Shown here: one piece after another, positions 1 to 5,966 of the stretch
Position numbering within the stretch: position 1 is the stretch's first letter
Layout of the letters: every line of letters starts with the position of its first letter
NCBI GenBank assembly: GCA_002415465.1
Contig: DHYT01000116.1
Span: forward strand, 1-6,593
DNA: 6,593 nucleotides
Reading direction: 5' to 3'
DNA from: Desulfobulbaceae bacterium UBA5123
GTDB taxonomy: Bacteria; Desulfobacterota; Desulfobulbia; Desulfobulbales; UBA5123
Made by a program: the position numbers and the translations under genes
The notes under the pieces: generated by a model
Told to the model about the DNA's origin: nothing
The model's database searches: none
What the model saw: the letters and a program-made list of their open reading frames with translations, nothing else

Positions 1-627
1 GCGGTGGTTGCCGACGAGGTCCGCTCCCTTGCCATGCGGAGCGCCGAGTCGTCGCAAAACACCACCGCCCTGATCGAAGAATCGCAGAAGAACGCCGACG
101 ATGGCGTCAAGGCCGCCGAGGAGGTCAAGCTGATCCTCACCGAGATCGTCGACGGGGTCAAAAAGGTCAGTGCTCTGGCCCAGGAGATCGCCGTTGCCAG
201 CGACGAGCAGGCGCATGGCGTCAACCAGATCAACCAGGCCGTTGCCCAGGTGGACAAGGTCACCCAGGCCAACGCTTCCGTTTCCGAGGAAACCGCCTCG
301 GCCAGCGAGGAGTTGTCCGGTCAGGCCCGTGAGTTGAACGAGACGGTGAATCATCTGGCCCGGATCGTCGGCATCGCGGTGACGGAGCACAAGGCCAGCG
401 CGGCGGGCGAACTCAAACGGCCGCCGATGCTCGCCAAGGGCATGCAACGGCCCGATGCGGCACCGAAAAAAAGCGCGCCGGCCAAGCAGCTTGCCGCCAA
501 AAAAGCAGCGCCCGCGGCAAAAAAGGCGGCGCCGGCTACAACAGCCGCCGCCCCCAAGGCCCCTGCGAAGGCGATGAAGCCCGACGAGATCATCCCCTTT
601 GACGAGGACGATTTCGAAGATTTTTAA
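1..627 (+). CDS. Methyl-accepting chemotaxis protein, C-terminal signalling part (5' end outside window)
   Basis: This is the cytoplasmic signalling domain of a chemoreceptor that would dock the CheA kinase and CheW. The frame is open from base 1, so the sensor and membrane parts lie upstream. The fragment begins inside the conserved hairpin tip (AVVADEVRSLAMRSAE, residues 1-16 of the fragment), the CheA/CheW contact region. A long heptad-type helix runs back to about residue 123. The stretch SVSEETASASEELS (about residues 92-105) looks like the C-terminal methylation helix with paired Glu sites for CheR/CheB. After that comes an unusual flexible tail of about 70 residues, rich in Ala, Lys and Pro. 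It ends in a strongly acidic, aromatic terminus (IIPFDEDDFEDF). The tail resembles those I associate with delta-proteobacterial receptors. It is not the enteric NWETF pentapeptide. No che gene is in the window, so the ligand and array partners are unknown. Confidence 0.95.
   Translation, partial: AVVADEVRSLAMRSAESSQNTTALIEESQKNADDGVKAAEEVKLILTEIVDGVKKVSALAQEIAVASDEQAHGVNQINQAVAQVDKVTQANASVSEETASASEELSGQARELNETVNHLARIVGIAVTEHKASAAGELKRPPMLAKGMQRPDAAPKKSAPAKQLAAKKAAPAAKKAAPATTAAAPKAPAKAMKPDEIIPFDEDDFEDF
493..534 (+). repeat. Two tandem 21-bp units encoding AAKKAAP in the receptor tail
   Basis: Two adjacent units, 493-513 and 514-534, each encode the heptapeptide AAKKAAP. Their DNA differs at five positions, all of them third codon positions. 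The protein repeat is therefore exact while the DNA has drifted synonymously. The units lie in the Ala/Lys/Pro-rich tail of the chemoreceptor and resemble histone-H1-like basic linkers. They probably act as a flexible spacer between the signalling helix bundle and the acidic C-terminus. Confidence 0.7.
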
Positions 628-648
628 AACGCACGCCACAACCTGAAT

Positions 649-693
649 CAAGAAAGGCCTGGCAAGGGGGGTTCCCTCGCCAGGCCTTTCTTG
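649..693. terminator. Bidirectional intrinsic terminator between convergent genes
   Basis: A perfect 15-bp inverted repeat (CAAGAAAGGCCTGGC at 649-663 against its complement at 679-693) encloses a 15-base loop. Within the loop GGG and CCC can pair further. The outer pairs are A/T rich, so on the + strand the hairpin ends in TTTCTTGTTG, a U-rich run. On the - strand it likewise ends in CTTTCTTGATT. The hairpin starts 21 bases after the chemoreceptor stop codon and lies 57 bases beyond the stop of the convergent 751-1089 gene, so it can terminate both transcripts. Confidence 0.9.
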
Positions 694-750
694 TTGTGAA
701 CGGCTCACCCACGCGTCAGCGGGCAGAGAATCCTCCACGGCCGGAGGCCT

Positions 751-1089
751 CTACCGCCAGGTATCCTCCACCAGAAACGGGGTCGAGCGGATGGCGATGG
801 CCCGCTTCTTCACCCAGACCCGCACCATGTGGATGGTTTCCCCCTCGCTGTCGACGATGTTCACCTGATCCTCGACAAAGGCGATATCGTCGGTCCGAAA
901 CTCATAGTAGGAGGTGTTGGAACTGTAAGGATCGACGACCAGGAGCACCTTTTCCTGGTCGTAGGGGTGCTTCTGGGGGGAGCCGGTAAAGGGGATGTAA
1001 TCCTTGCGCAGCTCTCTGACATTTTTCGGCCTTTCATAATGCTGAAGCTCGAACTTCTTGATCTCTTGCGGAAAATCACTCATCGCCAT
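751..1089 (-). CDS. Small conserved soluble protein of unknown function (112 aa)
   Basis: A 112-residue cytoplasmic protein with no signal peptide or membrane segment. The sequence is mixed and charged and looks like a folded alpha/beta domain. Recognisable blocks are YIPFTGSPQKHPYD (about residues 31-44), VLLVVDPYSSNTSYYEFRTDDI (about 48-69; strand, turn, strand) and MVRVWVKKRAIAIRSTPFLVED near the end. It feels like a conserved family of delta-proteobacteria. I have a weak recollection of similar proteins being auto-named pyrophosphatase-like, but the family I pyrophosphatase DGDPMD signature is absent, so I do not assign that function. The start chosen is the ATG at 1089, preceded by AGGAGG with a 7-base gap. 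A second ATG two codons later is also possible. The gene is downstream of copA on the same strand, but a 176-bp gap and its own promoter-like -10 suggest separate transcription. Confidence 0.85.
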   Translation of the reverse strand: MAMSDFPQEIKKFELQHYERPKNVRELRKDYIPFTGSPQKHPYDQEKVLLVVDPYSSNTSYYEFRTDDIAFVEDQVNIVDSEGETIHMVRVWVKKRAIAIRSTPFLVEDTWR

Positions 1090-1186
1090 GCAGCCTCCTC
1101 CTCATCAAAACCAGATTCCACGCCGCGCAAGCAACGCGTATCAGAATGGTTAAACGACCAGCCTGCCGTTACGGTTTACCTACCCC

Positions 1187-1217
1187 ATTATATAATAGGC
1201 CAAGGGAGATGGAGCAA
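1187..1217 (-). promoter_or_regulatory. Likely promoter of the 751-1089 gene (TATAAT -10, weak -35)
   Basis: On the - strand a perfect -10 hexamer TATAAT lies at 1192-1187, embedded in the 10-bp palindrome ATTATATAAT (1187-1196). The best -35 match is TTGCTC at 1217-1212, which gives a long 19-bp spacer. Such spacing is typical of MerR-family-activated promoters, but the -35 matches only the first three consensus bases. Transcription would start near 1180, leaving a leader of about 90 bases. The leader can form a hairpin between GGTAAAC (1180-1174) and GTTTAACC (1155-1148). The -10 is clear; the -35 and any regulator are uncertain. Confidence 0.55.
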
Positions 1218-1221
1218 GCGG

Positions 1222-1250
1222 GATCGGCATGCCGACGCCGTCCGGCGATC
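1222..1250. repeat. Compound inverted repeat just downstream of copA
   Basis: This 29-bp GC-rich stretch contains the 12-bp palindrome TCGGCATGCCGA (1224-1235), a short hairpin CGCCG/CGGCG (1236-1240 with 1243-1247) and outer arms GATCG/CGATC (1222-1226 with 1246-1250). These are alternative pairings and cannot all form at once. It begins 16 bases past the copA stop codon. It could stabilise or attenuate the copA transcript end or be a REP-like element. There is no U-run, so it is not a standard intrinsic terminator. Confidence 0.4.
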
Positions 1251-1265
1251 AGCACGGGCAGGGGC

Positions 1266-3767
1266 TCATGGATGCCCGGCAAGCGGCGCCACCTTGAAGA
1301 ACCGCAGCCGCAGCGCGTTGGCGACCACCGATACCGAACTCATGGCCATGGCGCCGCCCGCCAGCATCGGATTTAAGGTCGGACCGCCGAAGAGAAACAA
1401 AACGCCGGCCGCCACCGGGATACCGATGATATTATAGATAAAGGCCCAGAAGAGGTTCTGACGGATATTGCGCATGGTCGCCCGGCTCAGGGCAAGGGCG
1501 GTGAGCACCCCGTCCAGGGCGCCGCGCATCAGGACCACATCGCCTGAGTCAATGGCCACGTCGATGCCGGTGCCCATGGCGATGCCGAGATCGGCGCGGG
1601 CCAGGGCCGGGGCGTCGTTGATGCCGTCGCCGATCATCGCCACCCGCGCCCCGTTCGCCTGCAACTCGGCTATCTTTTCGGCCTTATGGTCGGGCAGCAC
1701 CTGGGCGATGACCTTGTCGATGCCGGCCTGCGCGGCAATGGCGCGGGCGGTGGCCGGATGGTCGCCGGTGAGCATGCAGACCGCAATCCCCATCGCCTGC
1801 AAACGCGCCACCACCGCCGGCGCCTCCGGCTTGATCCGGTCGGCGACGCCGAGGATGGCGGCCATCCGCCCGTCCATGGCGAGGTACAAGGCGGTCTTGC
1901 CGGCCTCGGCAAGGCGACCGGCGTGTCCCTCGACATCCGCATCCAGGCCGTCGACCCGCTCCTCGCGCATCAATTCCTGGTTGCCGAGCAGCAGAGCATG
2001 GCCGGCCAGGCTTGCCCTGACGCCACGGCCGGGGATGGCCGCGAACGACTCCACCGCAACCAGGGGCAACGCCCGCTCCCTGGCCGCGCGAACGATGGCC
2101 TCGGCCAGGGGATGCTCGGAACCCACCTCGCAGGATGCCACCAGGGCGAGAAGCGCATCCTCTCCCTGCTCCCAGCGCAACACCACAAAATCAACCAACT
2201 CCGGACGGCCATGGGTCAGGGTGCCGGTCTTGTCAAAAACCACCGTGGTCACCTTTTCCGCCATCTCAAGGGCCGCCCCGTTCTTGATCAATACCCCCAG
2301 TTGCGCGCCCCGCCCGGTTCCGACCATGATTGAGGTGGGGGTGGCAAGCCCCATGGCGCAAGGACAGGCGATCACCAGGACGGCGATGAAGATGCGCAGG
2401 ACGAAACCGAACTCGGCATGGGCGAGGAAATGCCAGCCCAACCCGGCAACGAGGGCGACCAGCATCACCGCCGGCACAAAATAATAACTCACCCGGTCGG
2501 CAAGGTTGGCGATGGCCGCCTTGGACCCCTGCGCCTCCCGGACCAGCCGGACAATCCTGGCCAGCACCGTGTCCTCCCCCACCCGCTCGGCCCGCACCCA
2601 AAGCGCGCCGTCCCTGTTGAGGGTGGCGCCGGCCACCGTATCGCCCACCGTCCGGCTCACCGGCAGGCTCTCGCCGGTAAGCATGGACTCATCCACCGCC
2701 GAGGCGCCCCTCTCCACCACCCCATCCACCGGCACCCGCTCTCCGGGCCGCACCAGCAGCAGGTCGCCGGCCTCGATCTCCTCCACCGGGATCTCCACCT
2801 GCTCGTCGCCACGGACCAGCAACGCCTTCTCGGGCGTCAACCGCATGAGCAGGCCGATGGCGTCCGAGGTTCTCGCCCGGGAGCGAAGCTCAAGATACTT
2901 GCCCAGCGACACCAGGGCGATCAGCACCCCCGCCGACTCAAAATAGAGGTCCATGACCCTGCGCATGGGATCGATCCCCAACCCGATCTCGATGAGATTC
3001 CACACCGAATAGACCAGGGCGGCGCCGGTGCCCACGGCGATGAGCGAATCCATGTTGGGACCGCCGCGCAACAGGGCTGGTATCCCAACCCGGTAAAAGT
3101 TGCGGCCAAGCCAGAGGATGGGCAGCACCAGCACAAGTTGCAATACGGCAAAGGAAAAAGGGGCGGCGTGGGGAGAAACGGCCGCCGGCAGCGGCACGCC
3201 GACCATCTCCGCCATGGCCGCCACCAGCAGCGCCGCGCCGAACAACAGGGCCGGGACAAGATTGCGCCGCATTTGCGCCAGGGTTGCCTCCACCTCCCGC
3301 CGCTGCGCGTCAAACCCGGCGGAATGCCCGCCCGCGGCCTCGACGCCGAACCCAAGCGCCTCGATCGCCTCGCGGATCCGGCGGCGGGAAATCACCTCCG
3401 GGTCGAAGCGGAACGTGCCGCCGCCGGTGGCAAGATTGACCCGCGCCTCGGCAACACCGTCAAGCCCGCCGACCACGCGCTCGATGCGGGCGGAACAGGC
3501 GGCGCAGCTCATCCCCGTAAGCCGCGTCTCCCAAATCGCCTCGGCGGCAGGCAACTCCAGTTCAAAACCCAGCCTCGCCACCACCCCCGCGATGCCGGCC
3601 AGGTCAAGGCGGTCGCCATCCCACTCGATATCCATGGTTGCCGAGGCGAGATTGACCGCCACCCGCCGAACCCCATCGGTGCCGGCCAGCGCCCGCTCAA
3701 TGCGGCCGGAACAGGAGGCGCAATGCATGCCCCGGATCGGCAACCGCTTTTCAGCCATGATCTCCAT
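1266..3767 (-). CDS. copA: Cu(+)-exporting P1B-1-type ATPase
   Basis: An inner-membrane pump that uses ATP to export Cu(+) from the cytoplasm. With the start used here it has 833 residues, normal for the family. Two N-terminal heavy-metal-associated domains carry GMHCASC (Cys16, Cys19) and GMSCAAC (Cys88, Cys91). Eight membrane helices are expected. The actuator-domain TGE is at about 364-366, the ion-channel CPC at 468-470, and the phosphorylated Asp of DKTGTLT at 512. The SEHP motif of the nucleotide domain lies near 550-553 and the hinge GDGIND near 713-718. YN (778-779) in helix 7 and MxxSS (807-811) in helix 8 are the Cu(+) site signature of P1B-1 pumps. The ATG at 3767 has GGAG eight bases upstream. 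A GTG at 3776 (three residues longer) and an ATG at 3758 are alternatives. It is transcribed divergently from the CopZ-like chaperone, as expected for copper efflux. All catalytic motifs are intact. Confidence 0.97.
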   Translation of the reverse strand: MEIMAEKRLPIRGMHCASCSGRIERALAGTDGVRRVAVNLASATMDIEWDGDRLDLAGIAGVVARLGFELELPAAEAIWETRLTGMSCAACSARIERVVGGLDGVAEARVNLATGGGTFRFDPEVISRRRIREAIEALGFGVEAAGGHSAGFDAQRREVEATLAQMRRNLVPALLFGAALLVAAMAEMVGVPLPAAVSPHAAPFSFAVLQLVLVLPILWLGRNFYRVGIPALLRGGPNMDSLIAVGTGAALVYSVWNLIEIGLGIDPMRRVMDLYFESAGVLIALVSLGKYLELRSRARTSDAIGLLMRLTPEKALLVRGDEQVEIPVEEIEAGDLLLVRPGERVPVDGVVERGASAVDESMLTGESLPVSRTVGDTVAGATLNRDGALWVRAERVGEDTVLARIVRLVREAQGSKAAIANLADRVSYYFVPAVMLVALVAGLGWHFLAHAEFGFVLRIFIAVLVIACPCAMGLATPTSIMVGTGRGAQLGVLIKNGAALEMAEKVTTVVFDKTGTLTHGRPELVDFVVLRWEQGEDALLALVASCEVGSEHPLAEAIVRAARERALPLVAVESFAAIPGRGVRASLAGHALLLGNQELMREERVDGLDADVEGHAGRLAEAGKTALYLAMDGRMAAILGVADRIKPEAPAVVARLQAMGIAVCMLTGDHPATARAIAAQAGIDKVIAQVLPDHKAEKIAELQANGARVAMIGDGINDAPALARADLGIAMGTGIDVAIDSGDVVLMRGALDGVLTALALSRATMRNIRQNLFWAFIYNIIGIPVAAGVLFLFGGPTLNPMLAGGAMAMSSVSVVANALRLRFFKVAPLAGHP

Positions 3768-3793
3768 ACAATGCACTCCGCATGACTCGTATA

Positions 3794-3839
3794 TTGCAAC
3801 TTGGTGAAATATTGATTAACGTTGCAAAAATCATTTCAC
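3794..3839. promoter_or_regulatory. Interlocking inverted repeats in the copA/copZ divergent control region
   Basis: The gap between the divergent copA and chaperone genes is AT-rich compared with its surroundings. It holds two perfect 7-bp dyads that interlock: TTGCAAC (3794-3800) with GTTGCAA (3821-3827), and GTGAAAT (3804-3810) with ATTTCAC (3833-3839). The second dyad is extended by GATT (3814-3817) facing AATC (3829-3832). They are plausible operators for a regulator controlling both genes. They do not resemble the CueR box (ACCTTCC...GGAAGGT) or the CopY box (TACAnnTGTA). No regulator gene is present in the window to pair with them. Confidence 0.5.
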
Positions 3840-3855
3840 GTAAACGAAACGCTAG

Positions 3856-3871
3856 GTATAAAGACTATACT
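3856..3871 (+). promoter_or_regulatory. Candidate -10 region for the CopZ-like gene, with a short dyad
   Basis: Two -10-like hexamers occur just before the chaperone gene: TATAAA (3857-3862) and TATACT (3866-3871, five of six consensus matches). They are the two sides of a short inverted repeat, GTATA-AAGAC-TATAC (3856-3870). No good -35 is visible at the normal distance: TTTCAC at 3834-3839 is 17 bp upstream of TATAAA but matches poorly. An activator-dependent promoter is therefore likely. Transcription would start around 3870-3878, shortly before the GAGG ribosome site at 3880-3883. Confidence 0.4.
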
Positions 3872-3891
3872 CCGCTCACGAGGACAACTCA

Positions 3892-4089
3892 ATGCCGACC
3901 ATCCGAATCACGGGAATGAGCTGCCAGCACTGTGTCGGCTCGGTAACCAAGGCGCTCCTGGCCGTCGACGGCATCACCAAGGCGACTGTCGACCTGGCAA
4001 CCGGAGAAGCACGCTACGAAGAGGAAAAACCCGTGCCGCCGGCCTTGATCAAGGCCGCCATCGCCGGGATCGGCTTTACCGTTACATAA
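3892..4089 (+). CDS. copZ: CopZ-like copper chaperone (single HMA domain, 65 aa)
   Basis: A cytoplasmic Cu(+) carrier consisting of one heavy-metal-associated domain with the ferredoxin-like fold. The metal loop is GMSCQHC (residues 8-14; Cys11 and Cys14 bind copper), near the N-terminus as in the CopZ/Atx1 family. The length of 65 residues is typical. Residues VTKALLAVDGI and IKAAIAGIGF match the two helices of the fold, and the strand ATVDLATGEARYE lies between them. A GAGG ribosome site (3880-3883) sits eight bases before the ATG. The gene is divergent from copA across a 124-bp control region and should hand Cu(+) to the pump's N-terminal domains. The His next to the second Cys differs from the MxCxxC loops in this copA (Ser/Ala there), and may tune affinity. 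Another soft-metal substrate cannot be excluded by sequence alone, but the copA context favours copper. Confidence 0.93.
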   Translation: MPTIRITGMSCQHCVGSVTKALLAVDGITKATVDLATGEARYEEEKPVPPALIKAAIAGIGFTVT

Positions 4090-4102
4090 CTGGGCTGTTT
4101 CA

Positions 4103-4133
4103 TCGGAAAACCGCCTGGGGGGGCGTTTTCCGA
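4103..4133 (+). other. Stable hairpin between the chaperone and kinase genes (possible attenuator or transcript-end stabiliser)
   Basis: TCGGAAAAC (4103-4111) pairs perfectly with GTTTTCCGA (4125-4133). After one bulged C (4112), GCC (4113-4115) pairs with GGC (4122-4124), giving 12 pairs around a TGGGGGG loop. It begins 13 bases after the chaperone stop codon and lies 68 bases before the kinase start. No U-run follows on either strand, so it is at best a weak terminator. It could define a stable 3' end for the short, abundant chaperone transcript while letting some read-through into the kinase. The rest of this 112-bp gap shows no gene or clear promoter. Confidence 0.5.
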
Positions 4134-4201
4134 AAGAGCGCAAGAGCCGTACAACACAAACCTCATACGCCTTTTCACCAACCCAAAAGGCCTGAGCATC
4201 C

Positions 4202-5689
4202 ATGCCGCCAATCACGCCGACCTTTGACATAACCGTTATCTACTTCATCTACGGCCTCTCCTTCTTCACCCTTGGCCTCGCCGTGTTTCTGGAATCAGGC
4301 CGCATCCCCATGCTGGCCGAGGCGCGCACCCTGCGGCCCCTGGCCGCCTTCGGCATGCTGCACGGAATGCACGAATGGCTGGAACTGTTCATGATGCCGC
4401 TCGAGATGCACGGAACCCTGCCGCCTTCCGCCGCCTTCATCCGCATCTCCCTGCTCATCATCTCCTTTGCCTCCCTTGCCGCCTACGGCGTGCGGGCAAT
4501 GCACTGGCCCAACCGTCCCTTGGGCGCCGACGCCCTCGCCGGGCTGCTCATCCTGATCCTCTACTTCTCGCTCCTCTTCATCACCGGCAACATCCCGCGC
4601 CTCAACCCGCAGACCTGGGTGGAACACGCCGACGCCCTGGCCCGCCACCTGATCGCCGTGCCGAGCGCCCTGCTTGCCGCCGCCGCCCTGCGCTCCCAAC
4701 ACCTCCGCTGGCATGACGAGAACGCGCCCTTGGCGAGATGTCTGTTGTGGGCGGCGGGCGGTTTCGCCGTCTACGGCTTGACGCAGTTGTTCGTGAAAAA
4801 TACCGGGCACAGCCTCTCCCCCTATCTCACCACGGATTTCTTCCAGGCGTGCCTCGGCATGCCGGTCCAGGTCCTGCGGTCCATGACCGCCGCCGTGGTC
4901 GCCATCGGCATGATCCGGGCCATCCACTTTGTCGAACTGAAGCGCAGCCAGGAGTATCAATCCGCGCAGCAGGAGCGCCTTGAGGCCCTGAGCCGGCTGC
5001 AGGTCGAGTTGGAGAAAAGGAAAAAGATGCGCCGCGAACTGCTGCGCCACACGGTCATCGCCCAGGAGGAAGAGCGGAAACGCATCGCCCGGGAACTGCA
5101 CGACGAAACCTCCCAGGTTCTTACCGCCACCAGCCTCAACATGTCCACCCTGAAGAACCTCATCCCCGAAAACCCGGCCGCCCATGACATGATCAACCGC
5201 TGCCAGGGGCTCTGCCGCTCCATGGCGCGCGGCCTGCACCGCCTGGTGTACGACCTCCGCCCCTCGCAACTCGACGACCTCGGGCTGGTGCCCTCCCTGC
5301 ATCACCTCATCGATGAGGCGCGCCGCAACTACGGCCTCAAGGTGCAGTTGAACGTCCAGAACACCGACCAGCGAATCGACCCGTTGGCGGAAACGGTGCT
5401 CTTCCGCATCACCCAGGAAGCGATCACCAACATTACCCGCCATGCCCAAACCGACCGCGCCGACATCACCCTCGAATTCTCGCCGCAGCAAGTGAGCCTT
5501 GAGATCAAGGATTTCGGCTGCGGCTTCTCCAACGATCACATCCCTGTTTTCGGCGGCGGCTGCGGCTTGGCCGGCATGCGCGAACGCGCCGAATCCGTCG
5601 ACGGCGACATCCTGGTTGAAAGTCAGCCCGGCCAGGGCACCCGCATCGAGGTGGTGATCCCCATTCCGCCAGCCGCGGCGCGGAAATAA
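4202..5689 (+). CDS. Seven-helix membrane sensor histidine kinase, HisKA_3 / NarL class
   Basis: A 495-residue inner-membrane sensor kinase. The N-terminal half has about seven hydrophobic helices (roughly 10-31, 45-63, 77-97, 108-128, 148-166, 178-197, 222-243) and no large periplasmic domain. Its signature block GMLHGMHEWLELFMM (51-65) I know loosely from other uncharacterised sensors. A charged coiled coil (about 243-290) leads to the dimerisation helix ARELHDETSQ, with the phospho-accepting His300 followed by Asp, typical of HisKA_3. The ATPase domain shows an N box (QEAITNITRHA, Asn410), G1 DFGCGF (437-442) and G2 GLAGM (455-459). The partner should be a LuxR/NarL-type response regulator, but none adjoins. 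The signal is unknown. The ATG at 4202 has only a weak ribosome site (AAGG 11 bases upstream or TGAG closer). The short gap from the copper chaperone hints at, but does not prove, a role in metal or envelope stress. Confidence 0.93.
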   Translation: MPPITPTFDITVIYFIYGLSFFTLGLAVFLESGRIPMLAEARTLRPLAAFGMLHGMHEWLELFMMPLEMHGTLPPSAAFIRISLLIISFASLAAYGVRAMHWPNRPLGADALAGLLILILYFSLLFITGNIPRLNPQTWVEHADALARHLIAVPSALLAAAALRSQHLRWHDENAPLARCLLWAAGGFAVYGLTQLFVKNTGHSLSPYLTTDFFQACLGMPVQVLRSMTAAVVAIGMIRAIHFVELKRSQEYQSAQQERLEALSRLQVELEKRKKMRRELLRHTVIAQEEERKRIARELHDETSQVLTATSLNMSTLKNLIPENPAAHDMINRCQGLCRSMARGLHRLVYDLRPSQLDDLGLVPSLHHLIDEARRNYGLKVQLNVQNTDQRIDPLAETVLFRITQEAITNITRHAQTDRADITLEFSPQQVSLEIKDFGCGFSNDHIPVFGGGCGLAGMRERAESVDGDILVESQPGQGTRIEVVIPIPPAAARK

Positions 5690-5691
5690 CC

Positions 5692-5925
5692 ATGCAAGAC
5701 CGCGAAGCCGCCTGCGATCCCGATCTGCCCTGCATCTGCTGCGGCGGGCGATCGATCCTGAGCGGCCGTTGACACAATGCGCGAGTCACCTGCACGGCGT
5801 GCGGGCATGAAACCACCGCAGACCGATACCGCGACCGCATCGACGCCTGGCTGGATGATATCTGCCCCCGCTCGACCAACGACCCGGCGGCTTTTTCCTT
5901 GACACCATCTTGCCGTCCACGGTAG
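5692..5925 (+). CDS. Small zinc-ribbon protein with an in-frame TGA at codon 27 (selenoprotein candidate or disrupted gene)
   Basis: Starting two bases after the kinase stop, an ATG frame encodes 26 residues ending in LPCICCGGRSILSGR and meets TGA at 5770-5772. The same frame continues to TAG at 5923-5925 with HNARVTCTACGHE and then a charged helix-like stretch (YRDRIDAWLDDI). CxxC (Cys14, Cys17) before the TGA and CxxC (Cys34, Cys37) after it make one coherent zinc ribbon. Codons after the TGA keep a GC-rich third position to about 5889; the last dozen codons look less gene-like. The TGA lies between the knuckles and replaces no zinc ligand. Three readings fit: selenocysteine insertion (a SECIS-like hairpin follows), a TGG-to-TGA or TGC-to-TGA mutation, or a sequencing error. 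Without read-through only a 26-residue peptide is made. The start has a weak ribosome site, so coupling to the kinase is likely. The function is unknown. Confidence 0.5.
5789..5805 (+). other. SECIS-like hairpin downstream of the in-frame TGA
   Basis: CCTGCAC (5789-5795) pairs with GTGCGGG (5799-5805) with one T-G wobble, enclosing a GGC loop. The stem starts 16 bases after the TGA (5770-5772) and the loop G lies 24 bases after it. General bacterial SECIS models ask for a short stem-loop at about this distance with a G at the start of the loop, so the geometry fits. However, the hairpin spans the second CxxC knuckle, whose TGC codons in a GC-rich genome readily give such pairing by chance. 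Confidence 0.3.
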
Positions 5926-5966
5926 CCATAGCAAAAGAAAAATTGACCCTTGCCGACGAGAGAACC

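Noticed and set aside
733..748. CCTCC/GGAGG dyad just after the stop of the 751-1089 gene
   Set aside because: It is only five pairs with no U-run; the strong terminator at 649-693 suffices.
1090..1265. Possible small gene in the 176-bp gap between copA and the 112-aa gene
   Set aside because: The only open frames lack ribosome sites and protein-like composition; promoter, leader and palindrome signals explain the gap.
2418..3785. Long + strand open frame (455 codons) opposite copA
   Set aside because: It is antisense to a complete copA with all catalytic motifs. Its translation is low-complexity His/Arg/Gly/Gln-rich, as expected from a GC-rich antisense frame.
3777..3891. CueR- or CsoR-type operator in the copA/copZ gap
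   Set aside because: I looked for ACCTTCC/GGAAGGT and GC-rich CsoR dyads and found neither; only AT-rich dyads are present.
4295..5539. Long - strand open frame (414 codons) opposite the histidine kinase
   Set aside because: It is an antisense shadow. The kinase on the + strand has intact His, N, G1 and G2 boxes, while this frame shows no domain.
5778..5900. Alternative + strand ATG frame inside the zinc-ribbon region (about 40 codons)
   Set aside because: Its product is Pro/Arg/Thr-rich with no motif and no ribosome site; the overlapping frame carries the zinc knuckles.
5899..5904. Perfect TTGACA -35-like hexamer before the MscS gene
   Set aside because: No acceptable -10 lies 16-18 bp downstream. 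A sigma-54 reading (TTGACACC..TTGC) has wrong spacing and poor matches.
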